A stretch of DNA of 64,000 bases from Cedecea colo (GTDB taxonomy: Bacteria > Pseudomonadota > Gammaproteobacteria > Enterobacterales > Enterobacteriaceae): NCBI RefSeq assembly GCF_011808225.1, contig NZ_SOYS01000001.1, positions 448,517-512,516 of the forward strand. Reading direction: 5' to 3'. The notes under the pieces were generated by a model, which did no database searches, was not told the DNA's origin, and saw only the letters and a list, made by a program, of their open reading frames with translations. The position numbers and the translations under genes were made by a program. Shown here piece after piece: positions 20,509-29,920 of the stretch; position 1 is the first letter of the stretch; each line of letters opens with the position of its first letter.

Positions 20509-20727
20509 TTATTTGCTGACCTGGTGGCCAATAACACCACCGACCGCAGCGCCGCCCAGCGTGCCAAGGGCGCTACCATTACTTAATACGGCGCCGCCTA
20601 CGGCACCGGCACCGGCACCAAGTGCGGTGTTACGATCGCGTTTGGACCAGTTAGAACATGCGCTCAGAGAAGTGGCCAGGGTAAGCGCCAGCATAACAGC
20701 GGCAATTTTTTTGTTATTTAAGGTCAT
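20509..20727 (-). CDS. osmB: Osmotically inducible lipoprotein OsmB
   Basis: A 72-aa outer-membrane lipoprotein. The signal peptide ends in a lipobox (ATSLSAC, lipidated Cys24), followed by a glycine-zipper segment (ALGAGAGAVGGAVL, GGAAVGGVIG). ATG 20727 has AGGAG upstream. In E. coli it is induced by osmotic stress, stationary phase and Rcs signalling. It is convergent with yciH. Confidence 0.96.
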   Translation of the reverse strand: MTLNNKKIAAVMLALTLATSLSACSNWSKRDRNTALGAGAGAVGGAVLSNGSALGTLGGAAVGGVIGHQVSK

Positions 20728-20800
20728 AATATTTTCTCCTGAATTATTGATTCATGGATACAAATCTCCCTGTAAGTATAGTGGCTTAAGCGGAGTTGCC

Positions 20801-20869
20801 ATGAAACTGTATGACGATATAGACCCAAAAGATAAAGCGGGTGATTATCACTTCCTGTTATATCGCTAA
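20801..20869 (+). CDS. Candidate 22-aa small ORF upstream of osmB
   Basis: ATG at 20801 has GGAG six bases upstream and opens a 22-codon frame, MKLYDDIDPKDK through HFLLYR, ending in TAA followed directly by a second stop. It is divergent from osmB. The acidic-then-aromatic composition is not that of a membrane peptide and no family was recognised. It is also the end of a longer frame that runs antisense to osmB, so it could be chance. Confidence 0.3.
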   Translation: MKLYDDIDPKDKAGDYHFLLYR

Positions 20870-20986
20870 TAAATATTCTAATTTTCGCGCTAAATTAAGA
20901 CAGGTAAAAAATCTTAAATGGTTGGCAGGATAAATCTGATAGCAAAGCTGCCGGCATAAATTACCGACAGCCCTGACATAAGCGGA

Positions 20987-21745
20987 TTAACTCAGAGGAA
21001 ATTGCTTAACGATATCGACGTGTACGTCGCTGTCGCGTAGCTGCTGGTGCGCCGTTTCGCTTAGCCCGTCATCCGTTATTACCCGGCTGAAGCGCGCGAT
21101 TGGCCCAAGCGTATATGGGTGGGTGGCGCCAAATTTGCTGCTGTCCGTCAGCACAATGGCCTCGCTGCCTTTTTCCAGCACCGCGTTCACCACGTCGGCG
21201 CGCATCATATCGCGACCGGTAAAGCCTGTTTCAGGCAGGAAACCATCAATGCCAATAAATGCCTTGTTGAAATGCACCTGCTGGATGAACTGTCGGGTTA
21301 GCGGGCCTACCATGCTCTCGCTTTTTTTCTGATAAATGCCGCCCAGCAAAATCACTTCGCAATCTGTATCCTTAAGCAGATGGGCAATATAGCTGCTTAC
21401 GGTAATCAGCGTAACGCGCTTATGCTCCGCCAACGTGCGGGCGAGAAGGGCATTGCTGCTGCCATTTTCGATAAATACGGTTTCACCGTCGTTCACAAGC
21501 GTTGCTGCGAATTCCGCCAGAGTCCGCTTCAGGGCGTAGTTATTCATCATGCGGGTTTCAACGTCGTCGCTTTCAAGCCCAACGGCGTAACCGTGGGCGC
21601 GCCGCAGATAGCTACGCTTTTCCAGAAGGTTAAGATCCTGACGGATAGTCACTTCGGAAACGCCGGTTATTTTGGCAAGATCGGTCACACTCATGCGGCC
21701 TTGATCAATCACCATCTGTAATATGATTTGTTGTCTGGAATTCAT
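20987..21745 (-). CDS. yciT: DeoR-family transcriptional regulator YciT
   Basis: A 252-aa regulator with an N-terminal DeoR helix-turn-helix ([19 protein letters not shown]) and a sugar-phosphate-sensing domain ([12 protein letters not shown], then [20 protein letters not shown]). The ATG at 21745 gives MNSRQQ; a TTG nine bases upstream is possible. Position next to osmB and overall sequence fit E. coli YciT. Here it lies 43 bases after ybiW on the same strand, so it may be the last gene of that operon and its regulator. Confidence 0.85.
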   Translation of the reverse strand: MNSRQQIILQMVIDQGRMSVTDLAKITGVSEVTIRQDLNLLEKRSYLRRAHGYAVGLESDDVETRMMNNYALKRTLAEFAATLVNDGETVFIENGSSNALLARTLAEHKRVTLITVSSYIAHLLKDTDCEVILLGGIYQKKSESMVGPLTRQFIQQVHFNKAFIGIDGFLPETGFTGRDMMRADVVNAVLEKGSEAIVLTDSSKFGATHPYTLGPIARFSRVITDDGLSETAHQQLRDSDVHVDIVKQFPLS

Positions 21746-21788
21746 GTCAGCCAATTATGGGCGGTGGTTTTTGCCACCGCCTGAGTCG

Positions 21789-24221
21789 TCAAAGGGTGTG
21801 TTCTGTTCGGGCTATAATATCATCCTGGGCGTCCGGAGATAAGGCTGTAAAGAATGCCGAGTAACCTGCTACACGCACCACTAAATCGCGATGTTTATCA
21901 GGATGTTGTTTTGCGTCGATCAGGGTTTCACGCGAAACTATGTTGTATTGCACGTGCCAGCCTTTGTGCGCTTCAAAGAACGTTCGCAGCATAAACGTTA
22001 ATTTTTCGCGGTCGCGCGGGTTAACGAGCGTGCTCGGGTTCAGCTTCTGATTCAGCAGCACGCCGCCCAGAATCTTGCTGGTTGGCAGCTTGCCGACGGA
22101 GTTGATGACGGCCGTTGGCCCCAGCCTGTCGGTGCCGGAGGCCGGGCTTGCGCCTTCCGCCAGCGGAGTGGTAGCTTTGCGTCCATCGGGCGTCGCCATG
22201 GTTGCGGCGCCAAAGGGCACGTTAGCAGAAATTGATGACGTGCCCGCGTAGTAAGTACCGCCAACCGGCCCGCGCCCAAAGCGAGTATTGTGATACTGCT
22301 TAAGCTCATCAATATAGGTTTGATAGGCTCGGGCCAGCAGCAGATCCACTTCATCATCGTCATTGCCGTACTTAGGCGCGCTGTTAATCAGGCGCTGACG
22401 CAACTGCTCGCCGCTAAGCCCGGCAAAATCATTGGCCAGCGCTTCGGCAAGCTGCTGTTGTCCAATCGCGCTTTGCTCAAATACCAGCTTACGCACCGCA
22501 GCCAGGCCGTTGCCGAGGTTTGCGATACCCACCTGTAAGCCAGAAACCCAGTCATATTTTGCGCCGCCTTGCTTAATGCTTTTACCGCGTTCGATGCAGT
22601 CATCCACCAGCGCAGAACAGAGAATATCGTGAGCGTTTTCTTCCAGAACGGTGTCCACCACGCATTCGATTTCGATAGATTTTTGCGTGTAGTAACGGAT
22701 TTGTGCATCCCAGGCGGACATCACTTCATCGAAATCGTTGAAGTTTCCTTCTGAAAGCGCCTTTTCCTGCGGCAGGAAGATTTTTCCGCTGGTGGCATCG
22801 CGACCATGCTCGAGCGTTGCCAGCATCACGCGGGCAAAATTAATGAAGCTCATACCGGTACAGCGGTAGCCCCACTTGCCGCCCACGGCGGTTTCGATAC
22901 AGCCGATTGCCGCATAGTCGTACGCATCTTCGCGGCTCACGCCCAGCCTGATGAATTCGTCGATAACAATTTCATCGTTATTAAAAGCTGGCATACCAAA
23001 ACCGCAGCGAATCACCTGCACGCAGGCATCGAGGAAATCATTGCTCATCCCGGCGTGGTAACGCACGCTGAGGTTTGGCTGCGTGGAACGAAGCTGACCG
23101 CAGGATTCAAGCACCGCATAAGAAAGCGGGTTCACCGCGTCCACCGCCTCGCCGTTAAGCAACTTTTGCCCGCCGATGGTCACGTTCTGATATAGCGGGC
23201 TGCCCGCCGAGGCTTTCGAGTGCGTACCGGAACGGATTTTGTTGACTTCCAGCAGCTTCAGCCAGCAGCTCTGCAATAGTTCGATAGCCTGGTCACGTCC
23301 CAGCGTTTGTTCAAGTTCCACATCGCGGCGATACCAGGGGTAAAGATACTGATCCAGTCGGCCAAAAGAGACGGAGTGCCCGTTGGATTCGATCTGCAAT
23401 ACCAGCTGCACGAAGTAGCTCAGTTGCAGCGCCTGCCAGAACGTTTGCGGCGGCTCGTGTGCGATGCGTTCGCAGTTTTCCGCCATCGCCAATAGTTCAT
23501 CGCGCCGGGCGATGCGTGTCTCTTTGCCCGCCATTTCTTTTGCCAGCTCTGCGTAACGCAGAATATGCTCGCTTAACGCGGCGAAAGTAATATCAATGGC
23601 TTTCAGAAACTGTTCTTTGTGCAGATCGCTCCAGTCGGTGAGCTGCAAACGCTCACGCCGCTCGGCCACTTTTTCGCGCAGGCCATCAAGTCCCAGCTCC
23701 AGCAGCCGTGGAAAATTCACCGCCAGGTGCGCGTCGCCGGAGGTCATATTGCCTTCGGCTTTAATAATTCCGCTCGACAGCAGCGCTTTTTGCTCATCGG
23801 TAAATATGCCGTAGCAGCGATCCTGCACCGTCTGGCCACGCCACCACGGACAAATTTCATGCATCACGATTTTATCTTCAGCGGAGACGGAAAAGCCTGC
23901 GCCCGGCCGATCGCCAAGCTCGTCGATCTCCGTTTCGATCCAACCTACAGTATATTCCGGAAAGAACGGTGCGGCGCGTACCTGGCTTGCCTGGTTGCCG
24001 ATAATCAACTCGTCGTGCTTGATCCAGATAGTGCGCTCGGCCAGATGATGCGCCAGCGCCAGAGCGCGACGAACCGGCAGCGGTTTATCCTGATGCTGCT
24101 GGTAAATGGCAGTATAGTGCTGCGCGCGCTCGGTACAGACCGGCGGCTTAACGATGTGGATCAGCGCTTCTTTATGCACCTGAATACGTGGGCTAAGAAA
24201 GTTCAGGTTCAGTTCGGTCAT
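21789..24221 (-). CDS. ybiW: Glycyl radical enzyme, YbiW/PflF type
   Basis: An 810-aa oxygen-sensitive radical enzyme. The glycyl radical loop RVAGYSAFFTAL lies near the C-terminus, and the thiyl cysteine is in AAIGCIETAVGG. The GC-I-E motif with following glycines places it among the dehydratase-like and decarboxylase-like enzymes rather than the two-cysteine pyruvate formate-lyases. Substrate is not established. It begins five bases after its activating enzyme and is probably made only anaerobically. Confidence 0.9.
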   Translation of the reverse strand: MTELNLNFLSPRIQVHKEALIHIVKPPVCTERAQHYTAIYQQHQDKPLPVRRALALAHHLAERTIWIKHDELIIGNQASQVRAAPFFPEYTVGWIETEIDELGDRPGAGFSVSAEDKIVMHEICPWWRGQTVQDRCYGIFTDEQKALLSSGIIKAEGNMTSGDAHLAVNFPRLLELGLDGLREKVAERRERLQLTDWSDLHKEQFLKAIDITFAALSEHILRYAELAKEMAGKETRIARRDELLAMAENCERIAHEPPQTFWQALQLSYFVQLVLQIESNGHSVSFGRLDQYLYPWYRRDVELEQTLGRDQAIELLQSCWLKLLEVNKIRSGTHSKASAGSPLYQNVTIGGQKLLNGEAVDAVNPLSYAVLESCGQLRSTQPNLSVRYHAGMSNDFLDACVQVIRCGFGMPAFNNDEIVIDEFIRLGVSREDAYDYAAIGCIETAVGGKWGYRCTGMSFINFARVMLATLEHGRDATSGKIFLPQEKALSEGNFNDFDEVMSAWDAQIRYYTQKSIEIECVVDTVLEENAHDILCSALVDDCIERGKSIKQGGAKYDWVSGLQVGIANLGNGLAAVRKLVFEQSAIGQQQLAEALANDFAGLSGEQLRQRLINSAPKYGNDDDEVDLLLARAYQTYIDELKQYHNTRFGRGPVGGTYYAGTSSISANVPFGAATMATPDGRKATTPLAEGASPASGTDRLGPTAVINSVGKLPTSKILGGVLLNQKLNPSTLVNPRDREKLTFMLRTFFEAHKGWHVQYNIVSRETLIDAKQHPDKHRDLVVRVAGYSAFFTALSPDAQDDIIARTEHTL

Positions 24222-24226
24222 CTTGT

Positions 24227-25126
24227 TTATCCTCCAATCCAGGCGGTCATACCTTTCTGGCTGGCATACTGCCCGGCAAAATGCAGCAGTCCGGGCGCAT
24301 CAAGAGGCTTATGCGCGGCCAGATAGGGGACGTTCAGGAGCTTATATTTGTTGATACCTAAGGTGTGGTAGGGCAAAAAATGGATCGCTTTAGCGCCGAT
24401 CTCGTCGGCAGCAAAATCGCTTATAGCGCGAACGGACCGTTCATCGGCATTAAAATCGGGGATCAGCGGAACACGGATAGTCATCTCCACGCCGTGTGCG
24501 GCAAGTTTGCGGAAGTTATCCAGCACCCGTTCTACGTTGCCATCCGTCCATTGATGAAAACGCCGCTTATCGACATGTTTTAAATCTGCGAGCAGCAGAT
24601 CCAGATGCGGTAAAGCAGGTTCAATATATTTCCACGGCACGTGCAGACAGGACTCTACGGCGGTATTGATTCCGGCTTCCTTGCTGCGCTGCAACAAAGC
24701 GCGTGCCAGCTCAGGCTGCATAAAAGGCTCGCCGCCGGAGAGCGTAATGCCGCCGCCGCTGCGATCGTAGAAGGGTTTATCGCGCAGCACCTTTTCCATG
24801 ATGGCGTCGGCGCTTTGCGTTTCGCCGCAGACGGTCAGCGCCTGGGTTGGACAGCAGCCGGTTAGGGTATTCATGTGCGCATCGGTGAGTTTTTCGCGGG
24901 CGATAATCAGCTTTTCATCCACGCGTGAAATCATCTGCGGGGCAGCTTGCTGGCACAAATCGCAGCCCGCCAGACACAGTCGCTCGTCAAATAAAACATC
25001 CTGCGTACGCGCGCGGCTTTCCGGATTCTGGCACCAGCGGCAGCCGAGCGGGCAACCTTTCAGGAACACCACGGTGCGAATGCCCGGGCCGTCATGGGTA
25101 GAGTAACGCTGGATATTGAAAAGCAT
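24227..25126 (-). CDS. ybiY: Glycyl radical enzyme activase, YbiY type
   Basis: Radical SAM protein of 299 aa that installs the glycyl radical on the adjacent enzyme. The SAM cluster motif is CPLGCRWC near residue 30. An inserted ferredoxin-like region with further cysteines (CLAGCDLC, then GCCPTQAL) is typical of the dehydratase-activase subgroup, and LSGGEPFMQ binds SAM. It is the first gene of the operon and is divergent from fsaA, as in E. coli. Confidence 0.92.
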   Translation of the reverse strand: MLFNIQRYSTHDGPGIRTVVFLKGCPLGCRWCQNPESRARTQDVLFDERLCLAGCDLCQQAAPQMISRVDEKLIIAREKLTDAHMNTLTGCCPTQALTVCGETQSADAIMEKVLRDKPFYDRSGGGITLSGGEPFMQPELARALLQRSKEAGINTAVESCLHVPWKYIEPALPHLDLLLADLKHVDKRRFHQWTDGNVERVLDNFRKLAAHGVEMTIRVPLIPDFNADERSVRAISDFAADEIGAKAIHFLPYHTLGINKYKLLNVPYLAAHKPLDAPGLLHFAGQYASQKGMTAWIGG

Positions 25127-25139
25127 AAATACGCCTCTT

Positions 25140-25179
25140 AACTTTCTTTCGTAAAGTAAATTACTTTCGAGTGAAAGTT
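25140..25179. promoter_or_regulatory. CTTTC-rich palindrome, candidate DeoR-family operator
   Basis: Outer arms AACTTTC (25140-25146) and GAAAGTT (25173-25179) enclose an inner near-palindrome (25149-25170, AAAGTAA-A-TTACTTT core). CTTTC occurs three times forward and once inverted. It lies between divergent ybiY and fsaA, the expected place for an operator of the linked DeoR regulator YciT. Binding is inferred from family habit only. Confidence 0.55.
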
Positions 25180-25182
25180 TTA

Positions 25183-25196
25183 TTGATTTTGATCAG
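25183..25196. promoter_or_regulatory. FNR-like box in the ybiY/fsaA promoter region
   Basis: TTGAT-TTTG-ATCAG matches the FNR consensus TTGAT-N4-ATCAA at nine of ten positions. Anaerobic control by FNR would fit an oxygen-sensitive glycyl radical enzyme. Confidence 0.55.
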
Positions 25197-25259
25197 GTGA
25201 AAATCAAAAGGCGAGGCTATGATGACGAGATTGAGATCTGTCACAAATCCGGAGAGCTT

Positions 25260-25922
25260 ATGGAACTGTATTTAGACACTGCCGACGTAACTGCCGTTAA
25301 GCGTTTAGCTCGGGTATTGCCGCTGCAAGGGGTGACGACCAACCCCTCTATTATCGCCAAAGCGGGTAAGCCGTTATGGGAAGTTCTGCCTGCGTTGCAG
25401 GATGCGCTGGGCGGCGAGGGCAGGCTGTTTGCTCAGGTGATTGCGGCCAATGCGGATGAAATGGTGCGGGAAGCACGGCTGCTGACCAGCCGCGTGCCGG
25501 GCCTGGTGGTGAAAATTCCGACCACCGTAGAAGGCCTGGCGGCGATGAAACAGCTTAAAGCGCTGGCGATCCCGACGCTGGGCACGGCGGTGTATGGCGC
25601 AGCTCAGGGGCTGCTGGCAGCTCTGGCCGGAGCAGAGTATGTTGCGCCTTACGTGAATCGTCTGGACGCCCAGGGCGGCGACGGTATACAGATGGTACAG
25701 GATTTACAGCAGTTACTAACGCTACACGCGCCGTCTTCAAAGGTGCTGGCCGCAAGCTTCCGTACGCCGCATCAGGCAATGTCATGCCTGCTGGCTGGCT
25801 GTGAAGCCATCACGTTGCCGCTGGACGTTGCCGAACAGATGTTGACGACGCCTGCCGTCACCGCAGCCATCGCAACCTTTGAAAAAGACTGGCAGAGCGC
25901 CTTTGGTGCTTTGACGCTGTAG
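25260..25922 (+). CDS. fsaA: Fructose-6-phosphate aldolase
   Basis: Class I aldolase of the transaldolase-like family: cleaves fructose 6-phosphate to dihydroxyacetone and glyceraldehyde 3-phosphate. 220 aa. [13 protein letters not shown] is at the N-terminus, the Schiff-base lysine is in VVKIPTT, and [18 protein letters not shown] and [16 protein letters not shown] follow E. coli FsaA closely. The ATG at 25260 follows CCGGAGAGCTT. It is divergent from ybiY-ybiW, the same three-gene arrangement as in E. coli. Confidence 0.95.
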   Translation: MELYLDTADVTAVKRLARVLPLQGVTTNPSIIAKAGKPLWEVLPALQDALGGEGRLFAQVIAANADEMVREARLLTSRVPGLVVKIPTTVEGLAAMKQLKALAIPTLGTAVYGAAQGLLAALAGAEYVAPYVNRLDAQGGDGIQMVQDLQQLLTLHAPSSKVLAASFRTPHQAMSCLLAGCEAITLPLDVAEQMLTTPAVTAAIATFEKDWQSAFGALTL

Positions 25923-25942
25923 TGCCCCTTAACGCCGGGCTT

Positions 25943-26128
25943 TCAGATTTCCCACGGCGATTTTTTTAAATCGCTGTCGGGCGCCTCTTCGCCATTAGCG
26001 ATGCTTAATAATTCCGCTTTCAAAATTTCCAGGTTATTCAGCGCCGAGGCCTGGTCGCCTCCGACTAAAATATCCAGCACCGTATCAATACGCTTAGCGA
26101 GCTGTCGCGGGTCCACTGTAGTAGCCAT
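25943..26128 (-). CDS. yciZ: UPF0509 family protein YciZ
   Basis: A 61-aa acidic protein with [26 protein letters not shown] and the C-terminal SPWEI typical of YciZ. The ATG at 26128 has AGGATGCATC upstream; longer frames are unsupported. In E. coli yciZ is next to yciT. Here the ybiY-ybiW-fsaA block separates them. Function unknown. Confidence 0.9.
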   Translation of the reverse strand: MATTVDPRQLAKRIDTVLDILVGGDQASALNNLEILKAELLSIANGEEAPDSDLKKSPWEI

Positions 26129-26181
26129 GATGCATCCTGTTCTTTGCAGAAATAATTGCTGAGAGGATAATGCAAAAAATA

Positions 26182-26754
26182 TCAGAGAGCTATACGTCTT
26201 GCCCGGGCGCTGAGCCAACGCCGGGCCAGACGTAAGTCGGACAGGACGTCGATATCGTGCACGATCCCGACGTCGGCGAGGGAAAGATCCAGCACATTTC
26301 CCTCTGGCCGTGAATCCCGCACGATTTCCCTGGCACCCATATCGCCGCTAAGCGCCATAAGAGAATGAACGCATTCCCGACGAAATCCCACCGGGTGTCC
26401 CTGCCGCTTGCGGTAATAGGGTACGACAACCGGTTTTTCCCTCAGCGTATCGGCGACATGTTGCAGTGAAGCTGGGCTAATCAACGGCAAATCAGCAGGC
26501 AGAATAAGCCATCCCGATGCGTTTGCGGTTGCCCGCACGCCCATCGCGATAGAATCGCCCATGCCGCCGGTGCCGCCTTCCGGCTTTACAAGGTGCCACT
26601 GCAGACCAGACGCTTGCACGGCCTGAAGGACATGCCACAGAACAGGTTTTCCATTGAGCAAAGCATTCAGCTTATGTGTCGAGGTTCCGGAGGCGAGAAA
26701 CCTTTCCCCCTTTCCGGCCGCAAGAATAATGACGGTGGGAGAGGGCGTCAGCAT
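26182..26754 (-). CDS. MocA-like molybdenum cofactor nucleotidyltransferase
   Basis: A 190-aa NTP-transferase fold protein. The N-terminal [13 protein letters not shown] nucleotide loop, LPADLPLI and GHPVGF are typical of MocA/CoxL-maturation enzymes that convert the molybdopterin cofactor to its cytosine dinucleotide form. It overlaps paoD by seven bases as the last gene of the aldehyde oxidoreductase operon. That fits, since PaoABC-type enzymes carry the cytosine form. Orthology to E. coli mocA itself (located elsewhere there) is not settled. Confidence 0.82.
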   Translation of the reverse strand: MLTPSPTVIILAAGKGERFLASGTSTHKLNALLNGKPVLWHVLQAVQASGLQWHLVKPEGGTGGMGDSIAMGVRATANASGWLILPADLPLISPASLQHVADTLREKPVVVPYYRKRQGHPVGFRRECVHSLMALSGDMGAREIVRDSRPEGNVLDLSLADVGIVHDIDVLSDLRLARRWLSARARRIAL

Positions 26755-27704
26755 GCTTTCTTATCCATACTGTTAAGACGCGCCGCTGCTACATCGGCCA
26801 GCACGGAAAGCGCCAGCGAGTGCGCATCGCGTGCTTTAGGAAAGATCCCTATCGGGGCCTTGATCCGGGCGATATCATGGGCGTGCCAGCCAAGATCCGT
26901 TAGCCTTTGCACGCGCTCACGATGGGTGCGTCTGCTGCCCAGCGCGCCGATGTAAAAGGGCGTAGCGGCCAGAGCGGCCTGTAGAGCGGGCAGCTCCCGG
27001 TGCAGATCGTGGTAGAGCAGTATCACCGCCGTGTCCGAATCAATAGCTGCGGGAGGCGCATGTAGCGATGTGCCATCGCTGATATGAACCTCATAGCCGG
27101 TAGCCTGAGCCAGGCCGGCGGTAATCTCTGCTTCGATGGAGCGACCATAAATGACAGCCCGGGTGCAGGGGCGGTAGCGGGTATCGAAAAACTCGCCGTT
27201 CCAGCCCGTATCCCGGTCGGACATCATGCTTTGCAGGGTCTGGGATTGCGGGTGATAGCGCAGGCCCGCAGGCCTGCGCTGGTCCAGCGCAGAAAGTACG
27301 GCCAGCAGCGGTTCGGCGGAGCGCAAGTTGTGAATGCTCAGGGTGATGCTGCCTCCGCAGGGAAGGACGATATCAAACCAGGGCGATCCCTTGCCGTAAA
27401 CAACCGTGCGATCGTTACCGGAACTTATGGCCTGCATGGCTTCGTAAGCGGCGGCGCCTTCAACACAGCCGCCCGATACGAAGCCGCAATATAAGCCATC
27501 CTCCCGCACAGCCATGTGCGCTCCCAGCGCGCGTGCGCCACCACCAAGTATACCAACCAGCGTCACCAGAGCGACGGCCACGCCGTTGCTGATGGCTTCA
27601 GCCGCGAAACGCAGGATTTCCACGCTGTTGTCGGTCAAAAACGCCTGTTCTGGCGTGAGCAGGTAATCATCTGCTTGTTCGATAACTGGGGACAGTTTCA
27701 GCAT
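26748..27704 (-). CDS. paoD: XdhC/PaoD-type molybdenum cofactor insertion chaperone
   Basis: A 318-aa protein, the length of E. coli PaoD, which sulfurates, protects and inserts the molybdenum cofactor into PaoC. It has the XdhC_CoxI N-terminal part (ALVTLVGILGGGARALGAHM, SGGCVEG) and a C-terminal Rossmann-like domain (YIGALGSRRTHRERV). It lies 13 bases after paoC and overlaps the MocA-like gene. Confidence 0.92.
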   Translation of the reverse strand: MLKLSPVIEQADDYLLTPEQAFLTDNSVEILRFAAEAISNGVAVALVTLVGILGGGARALGAHMAVREDGLYCGFVSGGCVEGAAAYEAMQAISSGNDRTVVYGKGSPWFDIVLPCGGSITLSIHNLRSAEPLLAVLSALDQRRPAGLRYHPQSQTLQSMMSDRDTGWNGEFFDTRYRPCTRAVIYGRSIEAEITAGLAQATGYEVHISDGTSLHAPPAAIDSDTAVILLYHDLHRELPALQAALAATPFYIGALGSRRTHRERVQRLTDLGWHAHDIARIKAPIGIFPKARDAHSLALSVLADVAAARLNSMDKKAC

Positions 27705-27717
27705 CTTTTCTCCATCC

Positions 27718-29916
27718 TCAGGTAAGTTCCGGCAACGCTTTCAGCAGCTTATTAAGCGTGAGGGGATAATCCCGCACCCGGACCCCGGTCGCGTTATAAA
27801 CTGCATTGACGATAGCCGCACTTACGCCGCACAAGCCCAGCTCGCCCACGCCTTTAGCTTTCATTGGCGAAGAAACAGGATCGGTATCATCGAGGAAAAT
27901 GACCTCCTGCTCGGGGATATCGGCATGAACCGGCACCTCGTAGGCTGCCAGATCGTGATTAACGAAATAACCCAGCCTTTTGTCGACGACCAGCTCTTCC
28001 ATCAGCGCCGCGCCCAGCCCCATGGTCATGGCGCCAATAACCTGGCTTCGCGCCGTTTTAGGATTGAGTATCCGGCCCGCGGCGCACACGGCCAGCATGC
28101 GGCGAACGCGTACTTCACCGGTAGCCATATCTACCCCAACTTCAACGAAATGAGCGGCAAAGGTGGATTGCTGGTAGGCCTTATCAAGCTCGCCGAATTC
28201 GATAGTATCTTCAACGGTCAAAGTCCCGTCAGCGGCAGCTTCCCTGAGCTGAGCGCTGCGATCCCCGACGCGTACCCGTTCATCGACAAATGCCGCCTCA
28301 TGCGCATCAAAACCAAGCTTTTTCGCCACCGCCTCGCGCAGCCTGACGCAGGCTGCATAAACCCCTGCCGTTGAGCTGTTAGCGCCCCATTGCCCGCCCG
28401 AACCGGAAGAGACCGGGAACTCGGAATCCCCCAGCCGCACCGCTACTTTTTCCAGCGGCACGCCCAACATTTCAGCCGCGGTCTGGGCGATGATGGTGTA
28501 GCTGCCCGTGCCGATATCCGTCATGTCGGTTTCCACGGTTACCAGGCCCTGCGCATCAAGGTGAACGCGCGCGCCGGACGTTGTTACCAGATTGTCGCGA
28601 AAGCCGGCCGCGACGCCCATTCCGATCATCCAGCGTCCGTCCCGCACCTGCGCAGGCCGCGTGTTTCGGCGGTTCCAGCCAAAGCGCTCTGCTCCCGTGC
28701 GCAGGCATGCAATCAGTTGCCGCCGGGAAAAGAAGCGTTCGGGACGGGCAGGATCGACCTGGGTATCGTTGAGAATACGGAACGCTATCGGATCCAGTCC
28801 CGCTTTCTCGGCTATTTCATCGATGGCTATCTCCAGGGCCATCAAACCCGGTGCTTCTCCGGGGGCGCGCATGGCATTGCCTTCCGGCAGATCAAGCTTC
28901 GCCAGCCGCAGCCCGGTATGGCGGTTAGCGCCCGCGTAAAGCAGTTCGGTCTGGTGAACCGCCGTCTCTGGCTGGCCGCCAGGAAGGTTGCCTGACCAGC
29001 TCTCATGGGCGATGGCGGCGATGCGCCCGCTTTCATCCGTACCGATGCGGATGTGCTGAATAGTCGCCGGGCGGTGCGTAGTGTTGTTGGGAATCAGGGG
29101 TCTTTGCAGCGCAATCTTGACCGGCCGTTTCGCTGCGCGAGCGCCAAGTGCCGCCAGCAAGGCATCGCTGCGCAGAAACAGTTTCCCGCCAAAACCGCCG
29201 CCGATATAAGGCGCAAGCACCCGCACATTCTCTTTTTCCAGCTTAAGCGTTTTGGCCAGCTCGTTCCTGCACCAGTTGACCATCTGGTTTGAGGTCCAGA
29301 CGGTGAGCTTCTCGCCTTCCCAGACGGCCATTGAAGCGTGCAGTTCCATAGCCATATGGCTCTGATCGGGAGTGGTGTAGGTGGCATCAAGCTGCACCGC
29401 TGACGCTGAGAAGGCGCTGGCAAAATCGCCCGTCGTTTTATCCGGCGTGCCTTCCGGCGGCGTGGTAACGCCAGGTTTTTCATGGGCCAGATCCCAGGCG
29501 CCTTGCTCGCGGTGATAATCCACCTGCACCAGTTCCGCCGCCGCGCGCGCCTGCTCGAAAGTTTCCGCGACAACGACGGCAACGGCCTGGTGATAGTGCT
29601 CAATATCAGGACCGCCCAGAAGCGTTGCCGCGTTCATTTCTCCTTTACCGAGGGGACCGGCGTTATCGGCGGTGACAATGGCAAGCACGCCCGGCGCATG
29701 ACGGGCGGCCTCAAGATCGATCGAATTGATTCGGCCCCTGGCGATGGCGGAGCCCACCACATAGCCATACGCCGCATCGGGCGCCTCGTCATGCCTCTCG
29801 TAGGCATAACAGGCGGTTCCGGTAGTTTTGGCAGGGCCGTCAATACGATCGTGAGGGCGGCCCACGACCCGGAGCTGGTCGATGGGGTTATCTTTTGCAG
29901 GCTTTACAAATTTCAT
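27718..29916 (-). CDS. paoC: Aldehyde oxidoreductase molybdenum-binding subunit
   Basis: A 732-aa large subunit of a xanthine-oxidase-family hydroxylase that oxidises aldehydes, including aromatic ones in E. coli. It binds the molybdopterin cytosine dinucleotide cofactor (GGGFGGKLFLRSD; GSGGQWGANSS), and the catalytic glutamate is in KAKGVGELGLCG near the C-terminus. It begins four bases after paoB. No signal peptide; in E. coli the trimer is exported by the PaoA signal. Confidence 0.93.
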   Translation of the reverse strand: MKFVKPAKDNPIDQLRVVGRPHDRIDGPAKTTGTACYAYERHDEAPDAAYGYVVGSAIARGRINSIDLEAARHAPGVLAIVTADNAGPLGKGEMNAATLLGGPDIEHYHQAVAVVVAETFEQARAAAELVQVDYHREQGAWDLAHEKPGVTTPPEGTPDKTTGDFASAFSASAVQLDATYTTPDQSHMAMELHASMAVWEGEKLTVWTSNQMVNWCRNELAKTLKLEKENVRVLAPYIGGGFGGKLFLRSDALLAALGARAAKRPVKIALQRPLIPNNTTHRPATIQHIRIGTDESGRIAAIAHESWSGNLPGGQPETAVHQTELLYAGANRHTGLRLAKLDLPEGNAMRAPGEAPGLMALEIAIDEIAEKAGLDPIAFRILNDTQVDPARPERFFSRRQLIACLRTGAERFGWNRRNTRPAQVRDGRWMIGMGVAAGFRDNLVTTSGARVHLDAQGLVTVETDMTDIGTGSYTIIAQTAAEMLGVPLEKVAVRLGDSEFPVSSGSGGQWGANSSTAGVYAACVRLREAVAKKLGFDAHEAAFVDERVRVGDRSAQLREAAADGTLTVEDTIEFGELDKAYQQSTFAAHFVEVGVDMATGEVRVRRMLAVCAAGRILNPKTARSQVIGAMTMGLGAALMEELVVDKRLGYFVNHDLAAYEVPVHADIPEQEVIFLDDTDPVSSPMKAKGVGELGLCGVSAAIVNAVYNATGVRVRDYPLTLNKLLKALPELT

Positions 29917-29920
29917 CGAT

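Noticed and set aside
20492-20869. Plus-strand frame of 125 codons across osmB
   Set aside because: It is antisense to a clear osmB gene for most of its length and has low-complexity proline-alanine content. Only its last 22 codons have a plausible start of their own.
25230-25245. CRP-like ATTGA-N6-TCACA before fsaA
   Set aside because: One half matches well, but it lies only 15 bases before the start codon, probably downstream of the transcription start. Not convincing as an activator site.
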